A DNA stretch of 9,696 nt, taken from positions 1 through 9,696 of the forward strand of contig JAKAVU010000094.1 in the NCBI GenBank assembly GCA_021817185.1, written 5' to 3'. The notes below the pieces were generated by a model. It was not told the origin of the DNA. It saw only the letters and a program-made list of their open reading frames with translations, and did no database searches. The stretch comes from a bacterium. Its GTDB lineage: Bacteria; Chloroflexota; Dormibacteria; UBA8260; Bog-877. Each line of letters starts with the position of its first letter. Within the stretch, counting starts at the first letter, position 1. Positions 1-6,969 of this stretch are shown here, piece by piece. The position numbers and the translations under genes are program-made.

Positions 1-1265
1 CCCCACTGCGCCAGCGCCGCCCGGTTGGGTTGGCGCTCGCCTGGGGCCAGGAACATCTCCTTCGGGTACGAGGCAAAGTCGGTGACTCGGGGATCGCGCA
101 TGAGCCCGGTGGTGGCCGGCCCCAAATTGAAGTCAGGCAGGGTCTCGGGGACCGTGGCGGCCACCTGGAGCAGCCGGTCGCTGAGGTACCTGACCAGCTC
201 GGGGTCGCGGTGCAGCACCCCGAGCGCCACTTTGAAGTTCGCCCTCGCCTGCTCATCCCTGGCCCGGGGGTTGGCCGGTGCCGGCTCGTCCACGCCGAGG
301 TAGGTGACCCCGTACTTCTCCATGAAATGCCGGCGCACCTTCCAGAACGGCTCGCTGTTCATGGGGTGGGGGCTGCCGTGCGAGGGGGCGTCGTACTTGC
401 CATACTCGCGCCCCTTCCTGGTTCGAAACCAGGCGATCGAGGGGACGCGGGCGGGATTGTCCCCGCGCGCCGCCTCCAGCACCGCATTGGTCACCGGCTC
501 CCACTCCATGCCGGACTCGGTCCCATTGACGCGCCAGCCGTACGGCTCGAACCAGCCCACAGGGTCGCCGGGCACCACCGCCGACGCCGGGCGAAGGTCG
601 ATCCCGAAGTCGTTCCAGTCGAGCAGGAACACCAGGTTGTCGAGGCCCAGGCCCCAGGCGGAGTTCTTGGTCTCGTGGGCAGCGCCGGGGGTGAGCCCGC
701 CCTCACCCTCGACGCAGAACACCTTCACCTCAGAGGCGCCGGCCAGCTTGAGCGCCAGAGCCTCGCCCGCGGCGGGCGGCATGCCGTGCCCCGAGGGCCC
801 GGTATTGAACTTCAGGAACAGGGTCTTGCCGCTCATCTCGGCGTGCCCGGGCAACCCGCCCCGGTGGCGCAGAGTCAGCAGGTCTTCCCAGGTGAGCGCG
901 AAGCGACCGTTCTCGGGGAATGCGAAGCGTGGGTCGCTATCGATGAGCTGACGGGCCCGCAGCGACTCGTTGAGCACCGCCAGGGTGGCGTAGACCAGGG
1001 GGACTGTGTGGCCGGCCGAGAGCACGAAGCGGTCCGAGAACCGCCGCCAGGGGCGCTGGATGTCCCAACGCATGGCCCCCGACAGCAGGGTCGCAACCAG
1101 CATGTGAACCTTGGAGCGGGAACCGCCGGGGTGTCCCGACTGGCGGTAGTTGAGGGAGAGGTCGATCATCTCGTCGATGAGGTCCTTCACCACCTCCCAG
1201 CGCGCGAAGTCGGGGCGCGCCAGGCTGAGCAGATCCTCGACCTGCAACTTCTGCGTAGTCGCCAC
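1..1265 (-). CDS. tkt: Transketolase, N-terminal part (cut by left window edge)
   Basis: Thiamine-diphosphate enzyme of the non-oxidative pentose phosphate pathway that moves two-carbon ketol units between sugar phosphates in the cytosol. Only 421 codons are inside the window; whole transketolases are usually 600-700 residues. Seen in the translation: SGHPGGS at residues 43-49, DRFVLSAGH with His86, a GPSGHG segment with His160, the cofactor-binding region from VEGEGG (185-190) to Asn218 in DWND, and SHGS with His296. All fall in the order of E. coli TktA. The metal-binding GDG triplet reads GEG here (Glu188 in place of Asp). The start chosen is GTG at 1265, 7 nt after GGAGG (1277-1273); an adjacent in-frame GTG at 1268 is equally possible. 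The gene is divergent from osmC. Family assignment is firm; the substrate preference of this variant is not shown. Confidence 0.9.
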   Translation of the reverse strand, partial: MATTQKLQVEDLLSLARPDFARWEVVKDLIDEMIDLSLNYRQSGHPGGSRSKVHMLVATLLSGAMRWDIQRPWRRFSDRFVLSAGHTVPLVYATLAVLNESLRARQLIDSDPRFAFPENGRFALTWEDLLTLRHRGGLPGHAEMSGKTLFLKFNTGPSGHGMPPAAGEALALKLAGASEVKVFCVEGEGGLTPGAAHETKNSAWGLGLDNLVFLLDWNDFGIDLRPASAVVPGDPVGWFEPYGWRVNGTESGMEWEPVTNAVLEAARGDNPARVPSIAWFRTRKGREYGKYDAPSHGSPHPMNSEPFWKVRRHFMEKYGVTYLGVDEPAPANPRARDEQARANFKVALGVLHRDPELVRYLSDRLLQVAATVPETLPDFNLGPATTGLMRDPRVTDFASYPKEMFLAPGERQPNRAALAQW

Positions 1266-1284
1266 CACAGCACCTCCACCGCAC

Positions 1285-1335
1285 TCAAGCCCGGTCGCAC
1301 CCACGTCCCGAGCCGGAGGCCTCGGGCGCCGCCAT
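1285..1335 (-). other. Possible 16-codon leader ORF ahead of transketolase
   Basis: An ATG on the minus strand at 1335 opens a 16-residue ORF (MAAPEASGSGRGCDRA) ending in TGA at 1287-1285, 7 nt before the GGAGG of the transketolase gene. It begins 5 nt after a TAGACT -10-like hexamer, so a transcript from that promoter would carry the ATG at or very near its 5' end. It is out of frame with transketolase. An inverted repeat CCCGAG/CTCGGG (1307-1312 and 1321-1326) lies inside it. It may be a translated leader or a chance ORF; no peptide family is recognised. Confidence 0.2.
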
Positions 1336-1340
1336 GTCTG

Positions 1341-1346
1341 AGTCTA
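1341..1346 (-). promoter_or_regulatory. Candidate -10 element for transketolase
   Basis: TAGACT on the minus strand fits the TANNNT form of a housekeeping -10 and is followed by CAG, the same 9-mer seen just ahead of zwf. A start point near 1334 would give a leader of about 70 nt before the GTG. No convincing -35 hexamer is visible upstream. Confidence 0.35.
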
Positions 1347-1365
1347 TCTCGCCAGGGACGGCCAA

Positions 1366-1392
1366 TTGAGCCGGCCGGACTTTGCGTATCAT
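1366..1392 (+). promoter_or_regulatory. Candidate osmC promoter
   Basis: TTGAGC (1366-1371) and TATCAT (1387-1392, one mismatch from TATAAT) are separated by 15 bp, slightly short of the usual 16-18. They lie about 55 nt ahead of the osmC ATG, which would give a leader of roughly 45-50 nt. The element sits in the 180-bp divergent region shared with transketolase, back to back with the transketolase -10 candidate. No regulator-binding dyad is evident. Confidence 0.4.
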
Positions 1393-1445
1393 CCGCATCG
1401 GGCGGGGCGCAACCTGTCCGCAGGGCTAAGGGAGGATTGATCGAG

Positions 1446-1886
1446 ATGGCAGTACGCAGAGCGCATGTGACCTGGAGCGGGACCCTCCAGGAGGGTTCGG
1501 GCCAGGTGGAGCTTTCCAGCAGTGGGGTTGGGACCTATGCGGTCAGCTTTCCCAAGCGGATCGCCGAGGAGGCGGGTGGCGCCACCAGCCCGGAGGAGCT
1601 GATCGCGGCCGCGCACGCTGCCTGCTATGCGATGCAGCTCTCGGCGCTGATCGCCCAGGCCGGCGGCACCCCCCAGGGCCTCGATGTCAGTGCGGCGGTC
1701 ACCCTGGAACCGGATCCAGCGGGCGGCTTCATGATCTCCGGGATCCACCTGAAGGTCGACGGTCGCCTGCAGGGCCTCGACCAGGCCGGCTTCGAGAAGG
1801 TCGCCGAGGACGCCAAGCTGCACTGCCCGGTGAGCAAGGCATTGGCCGGAACCAAGATCACCCTGGAGGCCCACCTCCTGAGCTGA
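1446..1886 (+). CDS. osmC: OsmC-family peroxiredoxin (organic hydroperoxide reductase)
   Basis: Thiol-dependent reductase of organic hydroperoxides, cytosolic, of the OsmC/Ohr superfamily. The 146-residue product closely matches the length of E. coli OsmC (143). Both family cysteines are present: Cys60 in AHAACYAM and Cys127 in LHCPVSKAL. So are the active-site Arg (Arg38 in FPKRIAEE) and the Glu pair of SPEELIAAAHAAC (50-51). The Cys127-Pro-Val-Ser context and the YAVSFP segment favour the OsmC branch over Ohr. The ATG at 1446 follows GGAGG (1431-1435) by 10 nt. An in-frame TTG at 1437 is too close to that site. The frame stays open far upstream, but that part is antisense to transketolase and is not coding. 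The gene converges with the F420-dependent oxidoreductase, with 20 bp between stop codons. Confidence 0.93.
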   Translation: MAVRRAHVTWSGTLQEGSGQVELSSSGVGTYAVSFPKRIAEEAGGATSPEELIAAAHAACYAMQLSALIAQAGGTPQGLDVSAAVTLEPDPAGGFMISGIHLKVDGRLQGLDQAGFEKVAEDAKLHCPVSKALAGTKITLEAHLLS

Positions 1887-1924
1887 GCCACCTTCCCGGC
1901 GCTTGCTCAGCCGTGGGCGCCGGG
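1882..1924. terminator. Overlapping inverted repeats between convergent gene ends
   Basis: Two perfect inverted repeats overlap here. GCTGAGC (1882-1888) pairs with GCTCAGC (1905-1911), and each arm contains one of the two opposing TGA stop codons. CCCGGCGC (1895-1902) pairs with GCGCCGGG (1917-1924), an 8-bp all-GC stem with a 14-nt loop. The two hairpins cannot form together. Neither is followed by a T-tract, so this is at best an atypical bidirectional terminator for osmC and the convergent oxidoreductase gene. Confidence 0.4.
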
Positions 1925-2356
1925 GCTGGCCGGTGTGAGCACCACGACGGGGATCTCCCTGGTGGTCTTCTTCCGGTAGTCCTCGTAGGCGGGCCACTGG
2001 CCCACCATCAGCTTCCACAGCCGCTCGCGCTCCGCCCCGGTGGCAACTGCGGCTGACACCGGAATGGTCTTCGACCAGACCTGGATCTCGGCCGCCGGGT
2101 TGCGCTCCAGGTTGAGGTACCAGGCGGGGTGGGTAGGCGCTCCCCCCTTGGAGGCGACCACCACATAGCGGTCGCCGTCGCGGCCGTAGATGAGAGGAGT
2201 CGGGCGGGGCTGCCCGGACGCCCTGCCCTGGGTGGTGAGAATCAAAGTCGAGGTGCCCATCCAGTCGTGGCCCTCCCGGCCACCGGTCTCGCGATACCGG
2301 CGAACGTGTTCCGGCCCAAAGAGCCGGGTCGGCTCCTGATTCTGCTGGTCGGCCAT
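1907..2356 (-). CDS. F420-dependent nitroreductase-family (Ddn-type) oxidoreductase
   Basis: A 149-residue protein of the deazaflavin-dependent nitroreductase family, whose best-known member is Mycobacterium tuberculosis Ddn (151 residues). These split-beta-barrel proteins use reduced coenzyme F420 to reduce quinones, nitroaromatics and other acceptors. Family features visible: TTQGRASGQPRPTPL (41-55), the cofactor-phosphate loop region; DRYVVVASKGGAP (62-74); the hallmark HPAWYLNL (76-83); and YEDYRKKTTREIPVVVL (124-140). The ATG at 2356 is supported by AGGAGG (2367-2362) with 5-nt spacing. The frame extends upstream to 2584, but that part looks non-coding. No signal peptide or membrane segment is seen. 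The physiological substrate cannot be inferred. Presence implies that the host makes F420. Confidence 0.9.
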   Translation of the reverse strand: MADQQNQEPTRLFGPEHVRRYRETGGREGHDWMGTSTLILTTQGRASGQPRPTPLIYGRDGDRYVVVASKGGAPTHPAWYLNLERNPAAEIQVWSKTIPVSAAVATGAERERLWKLMVGQWPAYEDYRKKTTREIPVVVLTPASPGAHG

Positions 2357-2408
2357 CTGCTCCTCCTGCTGGCTCGAATCAGACAAGCCCCCGGGCCTGC
2401 ACTGGTTC

Positions 2409-2414
2409 AGCATA
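2409..2414 (-). promoter_or_regulatory. Candidate -10 for the F420-dependent oxidoreductase gene
   Basis: TATGCT on the minus strand fits a housekeeping -10 element and would place the transcript start near 2402, about 45 nt upstream of the ATG. The -35 region is weak. It lies in the divergent region shared with the PLP enzyme gene. Confidence 0.35.
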
Positions 2415-2527
2415 TGTCCACTCGGCGCGGGTGCTGTCGTGGAGCCGCCCGCGCAGAATCCGAAGGTCGGCGGCGTTGGCCTGGCTCGCGTCCGGTTGCA
2501 GGCGGAGGTCTGGACGGCGCATCTCGG

Positions 2528-2533
2528 TAAGAT
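2528..2533 (+). promoter_or_regulatory. Weak candidate -10 for the cysteine desulfurase-like gene
   Basis: TAAGAT matches TATAAT at four of six positions, including the leading TA and final AT, about 80 nt upstream of the proposed start codon. No -35 hexamer at normal spacing is visible, so this is only a suggestion. The rest of the 259-bp divergent region (2357-2615) is G-rich and shows no other clear signal. Confidence 0.2.
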
Positions 2534-2615
2534 CGGGGCCCGTGGGGGTGGGCAGGGGCCGGGGCGGAGACGTCGACTGATCACGGAGGTCCAGTCAACC
2601 TTGGAGGTGATGACA

Positions 2616-3845
2616 GTGGCGGGTGAGCCGGCGGCAGGCGGGCGATTCGAGGTCGATCGGGTCCGGGCGGACTTTCCTCAGCTGGCGGACGGATATGCCT
2701 ACCTTGACGGCGCCGCCGGCACCCAGACCCCGATCCCTGTGATCGAGGCCATCGCCGACGCCTACCGCCACGGGCTGAGCAACACCGATGGCCACTTTCC
2801 GTCCAGCCACCGTGCCGACGCCATTGTGGCCGAGTGCCGGCGGGCGGTGGCGGACCTGGTGGGCGGGGTGCCGGAGGGGGTCGTCCTGGGTCCGAACATG
2901 ACCACCCTGACCTACCGGATGGCTCAGACCCTGGCCAGGCACTGGCGGCCGGGCGACGAGATCATCGTCTCTCAGCTGGATCATGATGCCGACGTCCGCC
3001 CCTGGGTCCAGGCCGCTGAGCGAACCGGGGTCGTGGTGCGGTGGGCCACGGTGGACCCCAGCTCGGGTGAGCTGGGGTGGGAGCAGTACCGCGAGCTGCT
3101 GGGGGAGCGCACCCGGCTGGTGGCGGTGACGGCCGCCAGCAACCTCCTGGGCATCCGGCCGGAGGTCAGGCGGATAGCTGAGCTGGCCCATGCGGTGGGG
3201 GCCCTTGTGTACGTGGATGGAGTGCACAACACCCCCCACTTCGCGGTGGACATGGCGGCCCTGGGAGCCGACTTCTACGCGACCTCGGCGTACAAATGGT
3301 GCGGCCCCCACGTGGGGGCCGTGGTCGCATCCCCGAGCCTCCTCGAGACCCTCGCGCCCGACAAGCTCCTGCCCTCCAGTGATTCGGTGCCGGAGCGCTT
3401 CGAGTGGGGCACCCCTCAGCTCGCCGACCTGGCCGGGGTCACCGCGGCGGTGGACCACCTGGCCGCGGCTCTGCCGCAGGCGCAGGGAACGCGGCGGCAG
3501 CGGATCTTGCGCTCCATGGCGGCGGTGGAGGAGTACGAGCAGTCGCTGTTCAGGCAGCTTCTGGAGGGGCTGGGACAGATGGGGCATGTCACCCTGTACG
3601 GCCGCTCCGCCCACCGCGCGCCCACGGCCTACTTCGCGGCTGAGGGCCGCTCGCCCGATGAGGTGGCGGAGCACCTCGCGGCCCGCCACATCAACGTCTG
3701 GAGCGGCGACAACTACGCCTTTGAGCTGGTGGGTGCCCTGGGCCTGCGCGCGGCGGGCGGCGCGGTCAGGGCGGGGCTGGTCCACTACAACGACGCCGGC
3801 GATGTCGAACGGCTCCTGGCGGCGGTCCGGGAGCTGAAGCCCTGA
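2616..3845 (+). CDS. Cysteine desulfurase-like class V aminotransferase
   Basis: A 409-residue fold-type I PLP enzyme. Visible: the substrate-loop region YLDGAAGTQTP (29-39); LDHDAD with His123, which stacks on the cofactor in this class; the PLP-phosphate region around TAASN (172-176); VYVDGVH with Asp201 and His204; the Schiff-base lysine Lys227 in ATSAYKWCGPHVG; RFEWGT (261-266); and VRAGLVHYND near the C terminus. These match the 'cysteine desulfurase-like' group (TIGR01976 type) better than SufS or IscS. Where SufS has the G-H-H-C catalytic loop, this protein has W-S-G-D-N-Y (362-367), so the sulfur-accepting Cys is absent. Its true reaction is unknown; lyase or aminotransferase chemistry is possible. 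GTG 2616 lies 8 nt after GGAGG (2603-2607). ATG 2610 is an alternative, but only 2 nt from that site. No Fe-S assembly genes are nearby. Confidence 0.85.
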   Translation: MAGEPAAGGRFEVDRVRADFPQLADGYAYLDGAAGTQTPIPVIEAIADAYRHGLSNTDGHFPSSHRADAIVAECRRAVADLVGGVPEGVVLGPNMTTLTYRMAQTLARHWRPGDEIIVSQLDHDADVRPWVQAAERTGVVVRWATVDPSSGELGWEQYRELLGERTRLVAVTAASNLLGIRPEVRRIAELAHAVGALVYVDGVHNTPHFAVDMAALGADFYATSAYKWCGPHVGAVVASPSLLETLAPDKLLPSSDSVPERFEWGTPQLADLAGVTAAVDHLAAALPQAQGTRRQRILRSMAAVEEYEQSLFRQLLEGLGQMGHVTLYGRSAHRAPTAYFAAEGRSPDEVAEHLAARHINVWSGDNYAFELVGALGLRAAGGAVRAGLVHYNDAGDVERLLAAVRELKP

Positions 3846-3864
3846 TCGCCCAGCTCCTGGACCG
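3823..3864. terminator. Strong hairpin spanning the stop codon, between convergent genes
   Basis: CGGTCCGGGAGCTG (3823-3836) and CAGCTCCTGGACCG (3851-3864) form a 14-bp inverted repeat with a single mismatch, which is a G-U wobble in the plus-strand RNA. The loop is 14 nt and contains the TGA (3843-3845) of the PLP enzyme gene. For the opposing pncB transcript the hairpin starts 11 nt past the stop codon. No T-tract follows on either strand. It is probably a bidirectional terminator or 3'-end stabilising structure. Confidence 0.6.
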
Positions 3865-3875
3865 GGGATGCGGGC

Positions 3876-5303
3876 TCAGGCCGAGGTGGCGGCCAGGCTG
3901 CGGTCCACGGCCGCGGTGAGATGCTCCAGCTCGGGGCTGGGGTTGACAGGATAGCTGGGCGGCGACTGCAGCTCCTTGAGCTGCGGCGGCAACCGCCTCC
4001 ACTGGTCTTCGAAGTGCCGGCTGGAAGCACTCAGCTGGCGGCGGCCGGCCGCGGTCCGGCGGCCCTCCCTCATCACCTCCTCCAGCAGCGGCGTGGCCGA
4101 TGCGGTGGGTGGGTCCTCGTCGGCCAGGCCGAGCAGGTCGCTGGACCAATCTGACCGGCGGTAGACCTGCTTGGCGCCCGGCCAGGTCGACTTCCCCGAG
4201 GAGGTCTTGCGGACGGGACGTCCCTGATGGTCCACCAGCTTGTAGACCGTCTCCACGGTCGGAACCCCGCCCGCCGCTCCCAGGGTGGTGCCGACGCCGA
4301 AGCCATCGATGGGGGCCCCCGCCTCGGTTACCAGCTGGTGAATCCGGTGTTCGTCGAGGCCGCCGCTGACGAAGATGATCAGGTTCGGAAAGCCGGCCGC
4401 GTCCAGCCGCCGGCGGGCCCGGCGGGACATCTCCGCGAGGTCGCCAGAGTCGATCCGGATGCCATGGATCTCGATCCCGGCCCGGCGCATCTCGGAAGCC
4501 ACCTGGATCGCGTGCTCCACCCCGCGCTCAGTGTCGTAGGTGTCCACCAGCAGCAGGGTGCGTTCCGCGAAGGTGGCGGCGAAGCGGCGGAAGGCGGTGA
4601 GCTCGTCCGAGTGAGCCTGCACGAAGGAGTGGGCCATGGTGCCACTCGCCGGCAGCTGGTACCGGCCGGCGCCGGCCACGTTGCTGGTTCCCGCCAGCCC
4701 CACCAGACGCGAGCACCGGGCCAGCTTCATCCCCGCGTCCACGCCCGGCGCGCGCCGGAGCGCGAAGTCGACGACCGGTCGGCCCTGGGCGGCGTGCCGG
4801 CAGCGGGCGGCCTCGGTGGCGAGCCCGGTCTGGAGGGTCACCTGGTTCAAAAGGTAGGTCTCGGCCAGCTGGACCACCCCCAGGGGGCCTTCAATCTCCA
4901 GGATCGGCTCATTCGGGAAGACGATCGTGCCCTCTGGCACCGCCCGCACCCGGCCGCGGAAGCTGACCTTCCCCAGCCACTCCAGAAACGAGGGGGAGAA
5001 GCCGCCCAGGGCGGCCACCGCCTCCAGGTCGGCGGCGGAAAAGCTCAGGTGCTCCAACCACCGGAGGCAATCGTCCAGGCCGGCTGCGACCAGGAATCCC
5101 CAGGTGGGCGGCAGGGCCCGGGCGAAGAGGCTGAAGGTCGCCGTGTCGTCGGCCATCCCCTCGGCCCGGTAGGCGTCCGCCATGGTCAGCTCGTAGAGGT
5201 CGAGCAGGAGCGCGGGTGACGGCTCGAGACTGGAGGCGGCGGCCTCCCGGCGTCGATCGGGCGCAGATCCGATGGAATCGCTCAACGTGGTCTCCCCAAC
5301 CAT
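3876..5303 (-). CDS. pncB: Nicotinate phosphoribosyltransferase
   Basis: Converts nicotinate and PRPP to nicotinate mononucleotide with ATP hydrolysis, the entry step of Preiss-Handler NAD salvage, in the cytosol. The 475-residue product has the family landmarks in order: LLLDLYELTMADAY (32-45), VDFALRRAPGVDAG (178-191), LAGTSNVAGA (203-212), GTMAHSF with conserved His225, LLVDTYDTERGV (251-262), GIRIDSGDLAEMSRRAR (281-297), IIFVSGGLDEHRI (309-321), FGVGTTL (335-341), VETVYKLVD (350-358) and the GKSTWPGAKQVYR tail motif (370-382). ATG 5303 lies 4 nt after the prfC stop codon but has no recognisable Shine-Dalgarno site. An in-frame TTG at 5285, 6 nt after GGGGAG (5297-5292), is an alternative. 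Either start leaves a poorly conserved stretch of about 25-30 residues before the core. Likely co-transcribed with prfC and reached by termination-reinitiation. Confidence 0.93.
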   Translation of the reverse strand: MVGETTLSDSIGSAPDRRREAAASSLEPSPALLLDLYELTMADAYRAEGMADDTATFSLFARALPPTWGFLVAAGLDDCLRWLEHLSFSAADLEAVAALGGFSPSFLEWLGKVSFRGRVRAVPEGTIVFPNEPILEIEGPLGVVQLAETYLLNQVTLQTGLATEAARCRHAAQGRPVVDFALRRAPGVDAGMKLARCSRLVGLAGTSNVAGAGRYQLPASGTMAHSFVQAHSDELTAFRRFAATFAERTLLLVDTYDTERGVEHAIQVASEMRRAGIEIHGIRIDSGDLAEMSRRARRRLDAAGFPNLIIFVSGGLDEHRIHQLVTEAGAPIDGFGVGTTLGAAGGVPTVETVYKLVDHQGRPVRKTSSGKSTWPGAKQVYRRSDWSSDLLGLADEDPPTASATPLLEEVMREGRRTAAGRRQLSASSRHFEDQWRRLPPQLKELQSPPSYPVNPSPELEHLTAAVDRSLAATSA

Positions 5304-5307
5304 GCGG

Positions 5308-6885
5308 TCATTCGGTGAGGATCGACTCGAGCCGCCACTCCGGGTGCTCGCCCTGCAGATGGTCGAGCCAGTAGGGACTCTCGAAGGCAGCCAGCAGAGT
5401 GCCGTCACTGCGGCGCAGGATCTTGACACCGCGGGTCGAGCGCAGCTCGGAAGCGGTTGCCACGTCGGTCCGCCGAGCGAGCCGGTGGGGGGTGAGGCTG
5501 AGGTGGACCGGGGCGCCATACTCAGTGCTCAGGCGCTGCGACAGCACCTCGAACTGCATCTCACCGACGGCGGCCAGGATCGGCGCGGGATCCCCCTCAG
5601 GATCCGCCAGGACCTGCACCACCCCCTCCTGCTCCAGCTGCGAGAGGCCCTTGCGGAACTGCTTGTAGCGGGAGGTGTCGTGGGGGCGGGCGGTGGCGAA
5701 CAGCTCGGGAGCGAAGGTCGGGATGGGCGGGAACACCACCGGATCGGCGGCGAAGAGGGTGTCGCCGATGCGCAGCTCCGTGGCGTTCACCAGCCCGACC
5801 ACATCCCCCGGGTAGGCGGTGTCCACGGTGTTGCGCTCGCTGCCGAACATGGAGGCTGCGTACTTGGTGGAGAAGGGGCGCCCGCTGGGCTGGTGCACCA
5901 GGGTCTGGCCACGTTCGAACCGGCCGGAGCAGACCCGGACGAAGGCGACGTGGTCGCGGTGGGCGCGGTCCATGTTGGCCTGAATCTTGAACACAAACCC
6001 CGAGAACGGGGCCTCCAGGGGCCGGGGGGTGCCATCCGCGGCCGCCCGGGCGGCGGGCGCGGGCGCCAGGTTGACCACCGCCTCGAGGAGGTGACGGACC
6101 CCGAAGTTGGTGAGCGCCGAACCCACGAAGAGGGGGGTGGACTCGCCCGCCAGGAACGAGGGCATGTCCAGGTTGGCTCCGACCGCCGTGAGCAGGGCGA
6201 CCTCCTCCCGTGCCGCCGCCCAGGCCGCGGGATGCTCGGCGGCGGCCTGGACCGGGGAGACCACCTCCTCGGGGGCGATGGTCGTCCCCCTCGTGGTCCT
6301 GGTGAAGCGTATGAACTCCCCGCTTCCCCGGTGCACCACCCCCCGGAAGTCGCCGGGAATCCCGACCGGCCAGGTGACCGGAGTCGGTCTGAGGTTGATC
6401 TGCTCCTGGATCTCATCCAGCAGCTCGAGCGGCGACCGCCCGGGGCGGTCCAGCTTGTTGAGGAAGGTGATGATGGGAAGCCTGCGCGCGCGGCAGACCT
6501 CGAACAGCTTGAGGGTCTGGGCCTCGATCCCCTTGGCCACATCCAAGACCATGACCGCGGCGTCGGCCGCCGCCAGCACCCGGTAGGTGTCCTCGGAGAA
6601 GTCACGGTGGCCGGGGGTGTCGAGCAGGTTCAGCACGTGGCCCGCGTAATCGAACTGGATCGCAGTCGAGGTGATCGAGATCCCACGCTCCTGCTCCATC
6701 GCCATCCAGTCGGATGTCGCTCGGCGCCGGCCCAGGCGTGCCCGCACCGCACCCGCCTCCTGGACGGCGCCGGCGTAGAGGAGGAACTTCTCGGTGAGGG
6801 TCGTCTTGCCGGCGTCGGGGTGGCTGATGATGGCAAATGTGCGGCGCCTGCGAGCCTGCTCCAGCACGCTCTCAGCCTCGCTCAC
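5308..6885 (-). CDS. prfC: Peptide chain release factor 3
   Basis: Translational GTPase that recycles RF1 and RF2 from the ribosome after peptide release. It is 525 residues; E. coli RF3 has 529. GTPase motifs: G1 SHPDAGKTT (21-29, the RF3-specific form), G2 RGIS (67-70), G3 DTPGHRDF (89-96), G4 NKLD (143-146). RF3-specific segments follow: DWMAMEQERGISI, FSGFVFKIQANMD..HRDHVAF, AYPGDVVGL, FAPELFA and GEMQFEVLSQRL. GTG 6885 is well supported by AAGGAG (6898-6893) with 7-nt spacing, and the conserved N-terminus begins directly after it. The longer open frame to 7032 is the GC-rich leader. First gene of a prfC-pncB pair; divergent from the dioxygenase operon. RF3 is patchily distributed in bacteria, but nothing in base composition marks this copy as foreign. 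Confidence 0.95.
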   Translation of the reverse strand: MSEAESVLEQARRRRTFAIISHPDAGKTTLTEKFLLYAGAVQEAGAVRARLGRRRATSDWMAMEQERGISITSTAIQFDYAGHVLNLLDTPGHRDFSEDTYRVLAAADAAVMVLDVAKGIEAQTLKLFEVCRARRLPIITFLNKLDRPGRSPLELLDEIQEQINLRPTPVTWPVGIPGDFRGVVHRGSGEFIRFTRTTRGTTIAPEEVVSPVQAAAEHPAAWAAAREEVALLTAVGANLDMPSFLAGESTPLFVGSALTNFGVRHLLEAVVNLAPAPAARAAADGTPRPLEAPFSGFVFKIQANMDRAHRDHVAFVRVCSGRFERGQTLVHQPSGRPFSTKYAASMFGSERNTVDTAYPGDVVGLVNATELRIGDTLFAADPVVFPPIPTFAPELFATARPHDTSRYKQFRKGLSQLEQEGVVQVLADPEGDPAPILAAVGEMQFEVLSQRLSTEYGAPVHLSLTPHRLARRTDVATASELRSTRGVKILRRSDGTLLAAFESPYWLDHLQGEHPEWRLESILTE

Positions 6886-6969
6886 GGTCCATCTCCTTCT
6901 GCTGCCTGCGGCAGGTGGGCCGCGCCGCCAGTTCCATACCCGATCCTGAGCGTCGGCCGCGCCCACGCC

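Noticed and set aside
30..1445. Long upstream extension of the osmC reading frame (618-residue ORF).
   Set aside because: It is antisense to the transketolase, shows no family resemblance, and the osmC family N-terminus begins at ATG 1446. Long antisense frames are expected at this GC content.
2595..3785. 396-residue minus-strand ORF opposite the cysteine desulfurase-like gene.
   Set aside because: The plus strand carries the complete PLP-enzyme motifs; the antisense translation is His/Gly/Arg-rich and unrecognisable.
4227..5219. 330-residue plus-strand ORF opposite pncB.
   Set aside because: Shadow of the nicotinate phosphoribosyltransferase gene; no domain features or ribosome binding site.
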